DNA from: JBBCJR01 sp037190805
GTDB taxonomy: Bacteria; Pseudomonadota; Alphaproteobacteria; Sphingomonadales; Sphingomonadaceae
Assembly (NCBI GenBank): GCA_037190805.1
Contig: JBBCJR010000034.1
Span: 1-40,764, forward strand
Length of the DNA stretch: 40,764 bases
Direction: 5' to 3'
This document shows, piece after piece, positions 32,824-40,764 of the stretch. Within the stretch, counting starts at the first letter, position 1. Every line of letters starts with the position of its first letter. Under the pieces are notes generated by a model that made no database searches, was not told the origin of the DNA, and saw only the letters and a list, made by a program, of their open reading frames with translations. Position numbers and translations under genes: made by a program.

Positions 32824-34131
32824 ATGACCACCACGCTTCCCAAACCGACGCCGACTGTTCCCGATACGCGAATCTACGAGCGGCGGGAATCTGCGGTGCG
32901 CAGCTATGCCCGGTCGATGCCGCGCCAGTTCACCAAGGCAGAGGGCGTATGGATGCACGACAGCCAGGGCGGTCGCTATCTGGATTTCCTGTCGGGCTGT
33001 TCGACGCTCAACTACGGGCACAACCATCCCGTGCTGAAGCAGGCTCTGCTTGACTATATTACGGCCGACGGCATCGCGCATGGCCTTGACCTGCATACCG
33101 ACGCCAAGGCGGATTTTCTCGAACGGTTCGAGGATATCATCCTGAAGCCCCGCGGGCTGGATTATCGCGTGATGTTCACGGGCCCGACCGGGACCAATGC
33201 CGTGGAAGCCGCGATCAAGCTTGCGCGCAAGGTAACGGGGCGGGAACTCGTGATTGCCTTTACCAACGGCTTTCACGGCATGACGCTGGGCGCGCTGGCC
33301 TGCACGGGCAATGCGTCCAAACGCGCGGGCGCGGGTGTTCCGCTCAACCATGTCGCGCACGAGCCTTATGACGGTTATCATGGTCCGGACGTCGATACGG
33401 CCGAGCTGTTGGAGCGGCGGCTGGCGGACCCGTCCAGCGGACTCGACGCGCCCGCCGCCATGTTGGTGGAGACGGTCCAGGGCGAGGGCGGCCTCAACGC
33501 GGCGTCGCCCGAATGGCTCGGCAAGATCGCGAAGATCGCCAAGCGTCACGGTGCCCTGCTGATCGTGGACGACATTCAGGCCGGCTGCGGCCGCACCGGC
33601 AGCTTCTTCAGCTTCGAGGACATGGACTTCACACCGGATATCGTCACGCTGGCGAAGTCGCTGTCCGGCATGGGCCTGCCTTTCGCGCTGACGCTGTTGC
33701 GTCCTGAACTCGACCAATGGGCGCCGGGCGAGCACAACGGCACTTTCCGGGGCAACAACCACGCCTTCGTCACCGCCACCGCCGCGCTGCGCCATTTCTG
33801 GATTGGCGATGCGTTCCAGCAGGATATCGCCCGGCGCGGCGCGCTGCTTGAAAGACGATTAGCGGTCATGGCGGACGAGTATGACTTCTCCATCTGCGGC
33901 CGAGGCATGATGCGGGGGATCAACACGGACTCGGGCGAGGTCGCCGCCGCCATCATCGCCGCCTGTTTCGAGCGGGGCCTCATCATCGAAACCAGTGGCG
34001 CCCATGACGAGATCGTCAAGGTGCTGGCGCCTCTCGTGATCGACGATGTCACGCTTTCGGCTGGCCTCGACATTCTGGAGGACAGCGTCCGCGCCGTGCA
34101 GGCGGCCCCCTACGACGTGGCCGCAGAATAA
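32824..34131 (+). CDS. diaminobutyrate-2-oxoglutarate transaminase EctB
   Basis: 435-residue PLP-dependent class III aminotransferase, first step of ectoine synthesis: aspartate-semialdehyde plus glutamate gives L-2,4-diaminobutyrate. Visible signatures are FLSGCSTLNYGHNHP, FTGPTGTNAVEAAIKLARK in parts, LIVDDIQAGCGRTG and the PLP lysine in TLAKSLSGMG. ATG 32824 is preferred because GAGGAG lies 10 bp before it; ATG 32815 is too close to that site. Second gene of the operon, directly after ectA. Confidence 0.96.
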   Translation: MTTTLPKPTPTVPDTRIYERRESAVRSYARSMPRQFTKAEGVWMHDSQGGRYLDFLSGCSTLNYGHNHPVLKQALLDYITADGIAHGLDLHTDAKADFLERFEDIILKPRGLDYRVMFTGPTGTNAVEAAIKLARKVTGRELVIAFTNGFHGMTLGALACTGNASKRAGAGVPLNHVAHEPYDGYHGPDVDTAELLERRLADPSSGLDAPAAMLVETVQGEGGLNAASPEWLGKIAKIAKRHGALLIVDDIQAGCGRTGSFFSFEDMDFTPDIVTLAKSLSGMGLPFALTLLRPELDQWAPGEHNGTFRGNNHAFVTATAALRHFWIGDAFQQDIARRGALLERRLAVMADEYDFSICGRGMMRGINTDSGEVAAAIIAACFERGLIIETSGAHDEIVKVLAPLVIDDVTLSAGLDILEDSVRAVQAAPYDVAAE

Positions 34132-34145
34132 GGAAGGGAAAGACC

Positions 34146-34541
34146 ATGATCGTCCGCAAACTTCAGGACGTCCGCAGATTCGACCGCAATGTGAAGTCGA
34201 AAGGCTGGGAAAGCGCCCGTCTGCTTCTGAAGGACGATGCCATGGGCTTCTCCTTCCATGTCACCACCATGTACGCGGGTGAGGAACTGCACATGCATTA
34301 CCAGAACCATCTGGAAGCGGTTCTGATCCTGAAAGGGAAAGGCACGATAGAAGATTTGGGCACGGGCGTGACACACCAGCTCGCGGCGGGCGTGATGTAT
34401 GCGCTCGATGCCCATGACAAGCATATCGTACGCCCCGAAACGGACATCCTGTGCGCCTGTGTATTTAATCCGCCGGTCGCGGGAAACGAAGTGCATGACG
34501 AGAATGGCGCCTATCCCACCGAGGCCGCCCTTGCCGACTGA
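34146..34541 (+). CDS. L-ectoine synthase EctC
   Basis: 131-residue cupin that cyclises N-gamma-acetyl-diaminobutyrate to ectoine with loss of water. The iron ligands known from EctC structures are present at the same numbers: E57 (HLEAVL), Y85 (MYALD) and H93 (DKHIVRPE). Full length for the family. It starts 14 bp after ectB, with GGAAGGGAAAG before the ATG, and is followed 19 bp later by ectD. Confidence 0.97.
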   Translation: MIVRKLQDVRRFDRNVKSKGWESARLLLKDDAMGFSFHVTTMYAGEELHMHYQNHLEAVLILKGKGTIEDLGTGVTHQLAAGVMYALDAHDKHIVRPETDILCACVFNPPVAGNEVHDENGAYPTEAALAD

Positions 34542-34560
34542 AATAAAAAGGGGGACTCCC

Positions 34561-35481
34561 GTGAAAGACGTCTACCCGTCCCGTCACGCCGAGGCGGCGG
34601 AATTCTTGCCGCGCCTCGATCCCGTGGTCCACAGCGACTGGTGCGAGGATGCGCCCCTGAGCCACGACCAGGCGGCCCGGTTCGACCGGGATGGCTATCT
34701 GGTCCTCGAGGATATTTTCTCGGACGAGGAAATCACCTTCCTGCAGAGCGAGGCAGGCACCCTGCTGGCCGATCCCACAGCTCTCGAAGAGGAAACGGTG
34801 ATCACCGAGCCGGGCGGGCGGGAGATTCGCTCCATCTTCAAAATCCATGCTCAAAGCCGCGTTCTCGCGCGTCTTGCCGCAGATGAACGCCTCGCCGGAG
34901 TCGCACGCTTTCTGCTGGGAGACGACGTCTACATCCACCAGTCGCGGCTCAACTACAAACCGGGATTCCAGGGCAAGGAATTCTATTGGCACAGCGACTT
35001 CGAGACCTGGCATGTCGAGGATGGGATGCCGCGGATGCGCGCCCTGTCCATGTCGATCCTGCTGGCGGAAAACACACCGCACAACGGGCCGCTGATGCTG
35101 ATCCCCGGATCGCACCGCACATTCCTGACCTGCGTGGGCGAGACGCCCGAGGATCATTACCGCATGTCGTTGAAGCGTCAGGAATATGGCGTGCCTGATG
35201 AGAACGGCCTTGCCGAGCTGGCCCACGAGCATGGGATCGTCGCGCCCACCGGTAAGCCCGGCACCGTGGTCATCTTCGATTGCAACATCATGCACGGGTC
35301 GAACGGCAACATCACGCCGTTCCCGCGCGCCAACGCCTTCCTGGTCTATAACGCTGTCAGCAATGCGCTCGACGCGCCCTTTGGTGTCGAAAAGCCACGC
35401 CCCGATTTCATCGCCGCGCGCGGCGAGCCGCAGACGATCCGGCCCGTCACCGGCTCGCTGGCGGAGGAGGCGCCGATATGA
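34561..35481 (+). CDS. ectoine 5-hydroxylase EctD
   Basis: 306-residue Fe(II)/2-oxoglutarate dioxygenase that makes 5-hydroxyectoine from ectoine. The hallmark block FYWHSDFETWHVEDGMPRMR is at 141-160, with iron ligands H144 and D146; the third ligand is H245 in MHGSNGN. These numbers are those I recall for the Sphingopyxis alaskensis enzyme. Translation starts at GTG 34561 behind GGGGG. Last gene of ectABCD; the operon has no specialised aspartokinase (ask_ect), so precursor supply relies on the housekeeping enzyme. Convergent with ligD. Confidence 0.96.
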   Translation: MKDVYPSRHAEAAEFLPRLDPVVHSDWCEDAPLSHDQAARFDRDGYLVLEDIFSDEEITFLQSEAGTLLADPTALEEETVITEPGGREIRSIFKIHAQSRVLARLAADERLAGVARFLLGDDVYIHQSRLNYKPGFQGKEFYWHSDFETWHVEDGMPRMRALSMSILLAENTPHNGPLMLIPGSHRTFLTCVGETPEDHYRMSLKRQEYGVPDENGLAELAHEHGIVAPTGKPGTVVIFDCNIMHGSNGNITPFPRANAFLVYNAVSNALDAPFGVEKPRPDFIAARGEPQTIRPVTGSLAEEAPI

Positions 35482-35496
35482 GGGGGCCGTGCCCCC
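35482..35496. terminator. short hairpin after ectD
   Basis: GGGGGC / GCCCCC stem with 3-nt loop immediately after the ectD stop, without a T run. It may mark the end of the ect transcript or limit read-through toward ligD. Confidence 0.45.
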
Positions 35497-35546
35497 GAGA
35501 GTAGAACCGCGTTGATACTGAAGCCAGGGCATAGAGCATGGCGCGA

Positions 35547-38075
35547 TTAAATTGATGCCGGCAGGCGTTGCGCCGCAAACCCCCAACCGCGCAAAGGCCT
35601 GCTTCGAGAGCGTTGGATCAAGTCGTCAACATTTCCAATGCTGAAAATATGGGCGTTCGCAACACCTTCCAGTTGCTCCCAGCCAACGGGAGCAGCGACC
35701 GGCGCTCCCGACCGCGCCCGAGCCGAATAAGGAAGGATCGCAGTGCCTCCACGCTGGTTGCGGAGCCAGTCGATGAAAATGCGGCCTTTGCGCTTTGCCT
35801 TGCTCATCGTGGCGGTGAAACGATCCGGCTCCGCAAGGCTCACCGCTTCAGCGAAGCGCCTCGCAAAATCCTTGTGCGCAGCCCAATCATGGCCCGGCGT
35901 CAACGGAACCACGACATGCACGCCCTTGCCCCCGGACAGCATCGCAAAGCTAACCAGGCCCAGATCGGCCAGATGCCGGCGGATATCGGCTGCCGCCCGC
36001 TTCACGTCGCTAAACGTCACCCTCTCATCGGGATCGAGATCGAAGATCATGCGATCAGGGTGTTCGACCGTCTCCGTGCTGGCACACCAGCCGTGGAACT
36101 CGATCGCGCCCATCTGGACCGAGGCGAGCAATCCCTCGACGTCGGCAAGGTAGAGATAGTCCTCCACCCCGCCATCCTTTTCCGTGATGGGCACATGATG
36201 GACATGAGGGCCGAATGATCCGCTGTCATGTTTCTGGAAAAAGCATTTGCGCGCACGGCCTTGCGGGCACCGCACGAGGCTGATCGGGCGGTGGGTAGCG
36301 AAGGGCAGCATGAGCGAGGCGATCGTCTCGTAATAGGCCGCCAGATCACCTTTAGTTTCGCCGGTCTCGGGAAAAATCACCCGATCGGCATTGGTGATCC
36401 GGATGACCGCTTCCTTGCGGGGCGAACGTTGAGCGCGTTCCGGCGTGACCTCATTTGCAGCCTTGTCGGCGCGCAGGCCAATGAAGCTGCCGTGGCGCAC
36501 CCGGCCCTCGGCAGTCAGCTCGGCAAAGGCGATTTCCGCGACCAGCTTGGGCGTGACCCACTGCGCACCCCGCGCTTCCGTCCGCGGTACGTCGGCGGGG
36601 GCCGTCTTCCGGCTCAGCGCCGCGAGACGCGTGGCAAGGTCATCGAGCGTCGATCCATCGAAGCCGGTGCCGACCTTGCCCTTGTAAACCAGGCCCTCAT
36701 CATCGCGCTGGGCCAGGAGGAGCGACTTGAACGGTCGTCCCTTCGCGGCGCTTTTCGTCCATCCGATGATGATGAACTCTTCCCGCCGGATGCACTTGAC
36801 CTTCACCCAATTGCGGGTGCGATCACCGCGATAGGGAGCATCCACCCGCTTGGCGATGATGCCCTCCTGTCCCGCAGCGCACATGGCAGAGAACAGCTTT
36901 TCGCCCACCCCGATGACATGATCGGCAACATGGATGGGCGCCGGACTAGCGGCGAGCAAGGCTTCGAGCCGCTCTTTCCGCTCGATCGCGGGAAAAGCCT
37001 TCAGATCCTGACCGTCCAGAAACAGCAAGTCGAAGGCATGAAAGGCGAGCCGGTCGTTCACGCTTTGCTGGCCATGGCCGCGCTTGAGCACAGTCTGAAG
37101 GGCGGAAAAATCGGGATTGCCGCGCATATTGTAAGCTACGATCTCGCCGTCGATGAGGCTTGGCGGCAGGTCGAGTGCCGCGATCTGCCCCGCCAGCGGT
37201 CCGAACTTCTCCGTCCAGTCGAGCCCCGAGCGCGTATAGATCCGCACCGCCTCACCCTCTGCGGCGATCAAGGCGCGATAGCCATCGAACTTGATCTCGT
37301 ACATCCAGTCATTGCCCGTCGGGACGCTGTCGACCAGCGTGGCCAGCTGCACCGGCTGAAAACCAGGCGGGGTTGCCGCCCGTTTGCGTGCCCGTCGCAT
37401 TCGCTTCGTGATGAGGCCGGCATTGTGGCGGTCCGCTTCCGCCATCGCGGCATCGAACGTCGTGCCCGTTTTGTTATGGAGCGATTGGGTGCCCGCCTTG
37501 TCGGCCGCGATCTCGGCCATTGTTCGACCGGTAAGCACGCTGGTGAGGCCATGGTCGACCAGATCTTCGCTAGTGCGCGCATGAGCGTCGGCGATCTTGC
37601 GCAGCAGCCAGTTCTCGCGCTTTTCTCCAGGACGCGGACGCATTCGAACCAGCAGCCATTCACCGCTCATGCGCTCGCCATGCAGGCAAAAATGCAGATG
37701 CCCCTTGTCGATATCCTCCGCACTCTTGCCTTCGACAGGCGCCCACGTCCCTTGATCCCAGAGCATGACGGTGCCCCCGCCATATTCGCCCTTCGGGATC
37801 GTTCCCTCGAAACGTGCATAGGAAAGCGGGTGGTCCTCGGTGCGCACCGCAAGGCGCTTGTCGTCCGGGTCGAGGCTGGGCCCTTTGGTGACGGCCCAGC
37901 TCTTGAGCACACCATCCACTTCCAACCGGAAATCCCAGTGCAGCCGGGTGGCCGCATGCTTCTGGACAATGAAGAGATTGCCGGCGGCACTGCGGTCCAC
38001 TTTGCCCGCAGGCTCCGAGGTGCGGGCGAAGTCCCGCTTCTGATTGTAGAGGAAAAGCGGATCCACCTTGGCCAT
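35547..38075 (-). CDS. ATP-dependent DNA ligase LigD (PE-LIG-POL)
   Basis: 842-residue multi-domain repair enzyme for non-homologous end joining. A 3'-phosphoesterase domain is at about 35-170 (H46 and D48 in LHWDFRLE, GTIPKGEYGGG); the ligase domain at about 240-540 has the nucleotidyl lysine K262 in EIKFDGYRAL and motifs such as DGEIVAYN and EGIIAKR; the primase-polymerase domain at about 565-835 has metal ligands in FDLDPDERV and the SGGKGVHVVVPL block. The order PE-LIG-POL is that of Pseudomonas LigD. ATG 38075 is chosen because it begins the conserved N-terminus; a longer start would overlap ku. It follows ku by 7 bp. Confidence 0.96.
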   Translation of the reverse strand: MAKVDPLFLYNQKRDFARTSEPAGKVDRSAAGNLFIVQKHAATRLHWDFRLEVDGVLKSWAVTKGPSLDPDDKRLAVRTEDHPLSYARFEGTIPKGEYGGGTVMLWDQGTWAPVEGKSAEDIDKGHLHFCLHGERMSGEWLLVRMRPRPGEKRENWLLRKIADAHARTSEDLVDHGLTSVLTGRTMAEIAADKAGTQSLHNKTGTTFDAAMAEADRHNAGLITKRMRRARKRAATPPGFQPVQLATLVDSVPTGNDWMYEIKFDGYRALIAAEGEAVRIYTRSGLDWTEKFGPLAGQIAALDLPPSLIDGEIVAYNMRGNPDFSALQTVLKRGHGQQSVNDRLAFHAFDLLFLDGQDLKAFPAIERKERLEALLAASPAPIHVADHVIGVGEKLFSAMCAAGQEGIIAKRVDAPYRGDRTRNWVKVKCIRREEFIIIGWTKSAAKGRPFKSLLLAQRDDEGLVYKGKVGTGFDGSTLDDLATRLAALSRKTAPADVPRTEARGAQWVTPKLVAEIAFAELTAEGRVRHGSFIGLRADKAANEVTPERAQRSPRKEAVIRITNADRVIFPETGETKGDLAAYYETIASLMLPFATHRPISLVRCPQGRARKCFFQKHDSGSFGPHVHHVPITEKDGGVEDYLYLADVEGLLASVQMGAIEFHGWCASTETVEHPDRMIFDLDPDERVTFSDVKRAAADIRRHLADLGLVSFAMLSGGKGVHVVVPLTPGHDWAAHKDFARRFAEAVSLAEPDRFTATMSKAKRKGRIFIDWLRNQRGGTAILPYSARARSGAPVAAPVGWEQLEGVANAHIFSIGNVDDLIQRSRSRPLRGWGFAAQRLPASI

Positions 38076-38082
38076 CTCAGCC

Positions 38083-38988
38083 CTATCGCCCCTGACCGTC
38101 CCGACGCCCGGCCGCGCGCGCCGGCGATCTTTTCGGCGCCGACGGTGGAGCATCTTTCTTCGCTGCCGGCTTCTTCGCGGTGGCTTTGGAAGCGGAGCTG
38201 CTGCCCACCGACTTGCGCAGCGCGGCCATCAGGTCGATTACGTTGTCCCCACGCGCTCGGGGCGCCTCGTCTGGATCCTCCAGGATGCGACGGTTGCCCT
38301 TGGCCTTGCGCTTCTTCTCGATCAACCGATGCAAGGCCTCGACATAGCGATCCTGGAACTCGGCAGGCTTGAACGGCGCCGTCTTCTTGTCGATGAGCGT
38401 CGTGGCGAGGTCGAGCAGTTCAGGCTCGGGTTCTCCATCGCCGATATCCCTAAAATAGCTCTGCGCCTTGTTAACCTCGTCCGCATAGCGCAGCACCTCC
38501 ATGATGAGGCCACGACCGCATGGCTTGAGCGAAACAAGCTGCTCGCGTCCCCGAACCGAAAGCTGACCCAGGCCCACTTTCTTCGCTTTGCGCAGCGCGT
38601 CCCGCAGCACGATATAGGCCTCTTCCGCCAGGTCGTCGGCGGGGACCACGAAATAGGGCTTCTCGTAATAAAGGACGTCGATCTCGCTGGCGTCCACGAA
38701 CTGCACCAGATCCAACGTCTTTCGGCTCTCGATCTTGACCGCTTCTATTTCATCCTGGTCCAGCAGGACATATTCGCCTTTCTGGACTTCATAGCCTTTG
38801 ACGATCTCATCGCGATCCACAGGCCCCACACCGGGCGCAACCTTTTCATAGCGGATGCGCTTGCCGCTCGGCTCATGGACCTGATGAAAACTGATCGCCG
38901 CGCCGGATTTGGTGGCAGGATAGACCTCGACCGGAATGGAAACCAGGGCCAGCCGGATTTGCCCTTGCCAATATGCGCGTGCCGCCAT
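38083..38988 (-). CDS. Ku protein for non-homologous end joining
   Basis: 301-residue bacterial Ku, a homodimer that encircles broken DNA ends and recruits LigD. The core starts with ARAYWQGQIRLALVSIPVEVYPAT in parts and includes FHQVHEPSGKRIRYEKV, VDRDEIVKGYEV and QFVDASEIDVLYYEKPYFV. After about residue 255 there is a Lys/Ala/Pro-rich tail (KATAKKPAAKKDAPP), typical of C-terminal DNA-binding extensions. ligD follows 7 bp later, so the two are one transcript. Confidence 0.96.
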   Translation of the reverse strand: MAARAYWQGQIRLALVSIPVEVYPATKSGAAISFHQVHEPSGKRIRYEKVAPGVGPVDRDEIVKGYEVQKGEYVLLDQDEIEAVKIESRKTLDLVQFVDASEIDVLYYEKPYFVVPADDLAEEAYIVLRDALRKAKKVGLGQLSVRGREQLVSLKPCGRGLIMEVLRYADEVNKAQSYFRDIGDGEPEPELLDLATTLIDKKTAPFKPAEFQDRYVEALHRLIEKKRKAKGNRRILEDPDEAPRARGDNVIDLMAALRKSVGSSSASKATAKKPAAKKDAPPSAPKRSPARAAGRRDGQGR

Positions 38989-39121
38989 CTTCCTTCTCCT
39001 GCGAGGAGAAAGTGAATGGAACGACCATCGGTTCCCTGCCCCTGATACAAGGGCTTTTCGTTTCCAATAATTCCGCCAAGGCGATGCAATGCCCGGCCCA
39101 ACGGTCGATCCCGATCGCTTA

Positions 39122-40726
39122 TCATCGCATTTTGAGATGCCAGCTTATGTTGAAGCGCCATCCCCCATCCGGCGCCCCGATATACGCCGTGTCGATCACT
39201 TTTGCTCCTTCTAGCGTTAGCGACGCATGGGGGCCGTAGACCATACGCACCCCTGCACCCGCGGACGCGAGATCATAGGTGGCGGCAGGCAGGCTGGCAC
39301 GCTGCACCACCGTGAGGCGTGCGCCATCCAGAAAGGTGTAAAGCTCTGACCCCTTGAGTTTTTCTGAAATGCCGAGACGTAAGGCCAGCTCGAGTGAACC
39401 TGCCATTCCGCGGTCGCCGGCGACGGCCGCGGTCTCGAAAGCTCGCCCGAACTCTGGCCCACCGATTACAAGCCGTTCATTGCCCGACAAGCGGTCCCGG
39501 CTATATTGGCCAATTGCGCGCATGCGGCCGATAAACCGCTTGCCAATCGCCCGATCCACACTGAGGCGGCCGCTCAGTTTGGTGAAGATTGCATCCACGA
39601 AACCCGGCGTCCCCCGGGCGCCAAATATGTCGAGGCCCCGGCTGGCAGTCAGGTTCGCAACCAGCACATTCTTCTGATCGACCAGCGAATAGCCGGCGGC
39701 CGCGCGCAGAGTGCGGATATGATCGGATGATAGAACAGATCCCAGAAGGGCGGCGTCGCTGTTCAGGCCATCCAGCCCGGCACTGATCGTCAGGTTGCGC
39801 TTGTAGCCCCTCATTAAGGGATAAGTCACGCTGATGCCGGCTGTCTGAGCCTCGCCGGTTATGGGAAACCCCTTCAGCCGCGTGGTCAGCCAAGAGGCCG
39901 ACAGGCCCAGGCTCATGCCGTCCCGGCCGATTGGCGTCTGGTGGCTGAGCCCGGCATAGCGGTAACGCTTCAAGTCCGCCGCGCTGATCAAAGTGAGGTC
40001 GGTCCGGTCGCCGTCACGCAGCAGACTAAACCCTTGGGCGGTGGCGCGCAGTTGCCCGGTTCCAAGGCCGCGCTGCGTGCGATTATCGATACCAAAGCTG
40101 AAGTTGCTACGTTCACGACGCGGGGTGATGGACAACTCAACCCCACCGGCCTGTTTGCCCCGCTTGAGGGCAACGTCCAGCTTCGCGCCTGGAATGTCCC
40201 GCATCAGGGATAGATAGCGCTCCAGCGCCCGTCGGGTGAGAGGCCGTTCAGCCCGCAGGTGATCGGCATAGGCACGGATCAGAGGGCTGCTGCCTTCAGG
40301 GTAGACGACATCCTCGACAAAGCCTTCTGCCAACATCACCCTGATCCGACCGGCCGAAAGGTCCTGCTGCGGTATGGCGACGGTATAGAGGGCGATGCCG
40401 CTTTGCGCGTAGGCGTCTGAGATTGCCTTTGCGAGTTCCTCCAGCGTAGCGCGAGAGGCGGTGCGGCCTAGAAAGGCACGGGCGGCTTTTGCGACCTCGG
40501 CGGGGGCGTCGACGCCAACGAAATCCACGCCTTTGATTGGCGTCTCACTGCCCTCGTCAGAGACGGACACCAACTCGCCCCTTGGCAGCGCTGGCGATGT
40601 CTCTTCAACGCCAACCTTGCCTGCCGACGGGATTTGCGCGCCCTGTTCGATCAGGGGCGGGACGAGCGGTGTAGCGGAAGATTGCGCCGCCATCAGTAAA
40701 GCTGCGGCTGCGGACACAAAGACCAT
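39122..40726 (-). CDS. TpsB/FhaC-type two-partner secretion transporter (5' end uncertain)
   Basis: 534 residues from ATG 40726. An N-terminal POTRA_2-like domain lies at about 60-210 (DFVGVDAPAEVAKAARAFLG in parts, ISDAYAQSGIALYTVAIPQQDLS in parts, GRIRVMLAEGFVEDV), then a 16-strand barrel domain with NRTQRGLGTGQL, VTYPLMRGYKRNLTIS and the C-terminal FNISWHLKMR. TpsB proteins export large TpsA adhesins or haemolysins. The signal-like start VFVSAAAALLMAA lacks positive residues, and the frame stays open upstream into the terminal C run, so the true start may lie outside. No TpsA gene is in the window; it could be beyond the right edge. Confidence 0.88.
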   Translation of the reverse strand: MVFVSAAAALLMAAQSSATPLVPPLIEQGAQIPSAGKVGVEETSPALPRGELVSVSDEGSETPIKGVDFVGVDAPAEVAKAARAFLGRTASRATLEELAKAISDAYAQSGIALYTVAIPQQDLSAGRIRVMLAEGFVEDVVYPEGSSPLIRAYADHLRAERPLTRRALERYLSLMRDIPGAKLDVALKRGKQAGGVELSITPRRERSNFSFGIDNRTQRGLGTGQLRATAQGFSLLRDGDRTDLTLISAADLKRYRYAGLSHQTPIGRDGMSLGLSASWLTTRLKGFPITGEAQTAGISVTYPLMRGYKRNLTISAGLDGLNSDAALLGSVLSSDHIRTLRAAAGYSLVDQKNVLVANLTASRGLDIFGARGTPGFVDAIFTKLSGRLSVDRAIGKRFIGRMRAIGQYSRDRLSGNERLVIGGPEFGRAFETAAVAGDRGMAGSLELALRLGISEKLKGSELYTFLDGARLTVVQRASLPAATYDLASAGAGVRMVYGPHASLTLEGAKVIDTAYIGAPDGGWRFNISWHLKMR

Positions 40727-40749
40727 GGAGCCACCCCAGTTAGAGAAGT

Positions 40750-40764
40750 GGGGGGGGGGGGGGG
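40750..40764. repeat. terminal G15 homopolymer
   Basis: Fifteen G at the very end of the window, 24 bp upstream of the TpsB ATG on the minus strand (C run). It is either an assembly or no-signal read artefact at a contig end, or a real slippage-prone tract. Confidence 0.8.

Noticed and set aside
36228..38372. 714-codon open frame antisense to ligD and ku
   Set aside because: Shadow of two confidently assigned genes; no recognisable domain or start.
1..40764. CRISPR arrays, rRNA operons, insertion sequences or transposase genes
   Set aside because: No spaced repeat series, rRNA-like sequence, or transposase-like coding region was found on either strand.

Overview
This is a GC-rich alphaproteobacterial window that looks like a sphingomonad (Sphingomonadaceae). 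Pointers are three TonB-dependent receptors in 13 kb, a lignostilbene-dioxygenase-type carotenoid cleavage oxygenase, an ectABCD operon, a PE-LIG-POL LigD with Ku, and Fur-like boxes of the alphaproteobacterial type. The assignment is inferred from gene content; no rRNA is present. The right end stops in a run of 15 G and is probably a contig end.

Region 1 (about 0.3-16.3 kb) is a catabolic cluster. A leftward operon encodes an aldehyde dehydrogenase, a stilbene-type double-bond-cleaving dioxygenase (with F59, Y101, K134 and four His iron ligands), a DUF3237 protein, a GFA-type zinc protein and a MarR regulator. A rightward operon encodes a secreted serine hydrolase and two Tat-exported NTF2/SnoaL-like proteins, one carrying two such domains. 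A second leftward set encodes a flavin hydroxylase, an aromatic-acid-type MFS transporter, a TonB-dependent receptor, a Tat-exported type-B carboxylesterase and a second secreted serine hydrolase. The palindrome CATTGA-N4-TCAATG, perfect or degenerate, recurs at five intergenic places in this region and nowhere else that I could see, which suggests one regulon under the MarR protein. The combined reading is outer-membrane import and periplasmic ester hydrolysis of a phenolic (stilbenoid-like) compound, followed by cytoplasmic hydroxylation, double-bond cleavage and aldehyde oxidation.

Region 2 (16.5-26.3 kb) is an iron-uptake module: histidine kinase and response regulator, two paralogous Fiu/PiuA-like siderophore receptors, TonB, a PiuC/YbiX iron(II) dioxygenase and, overlapping it by 4 bp, an FMN-dependent alpha-hydroxy-acid oxidase. 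Fur-like boxes precede both receptors.

Region 3 (26.7-40.8 kb) starts at a 46-bp 3' fragment of a tRNA-Phe gene, the usual scar of an integrative element. To its right are a GAF-PAS-GGDEF-EAL protein with a degenerate GGDEF motif, a small Sel1-like protein, a DUF389 membrane protein, a divergent MarR (EctR-like) gene with ectABCD (ectoine and hydroxyectoine synthesis), the ku-ligD end-joining pair, and a TpsB/FhaC-type outer-membrane transporter at the window edge.
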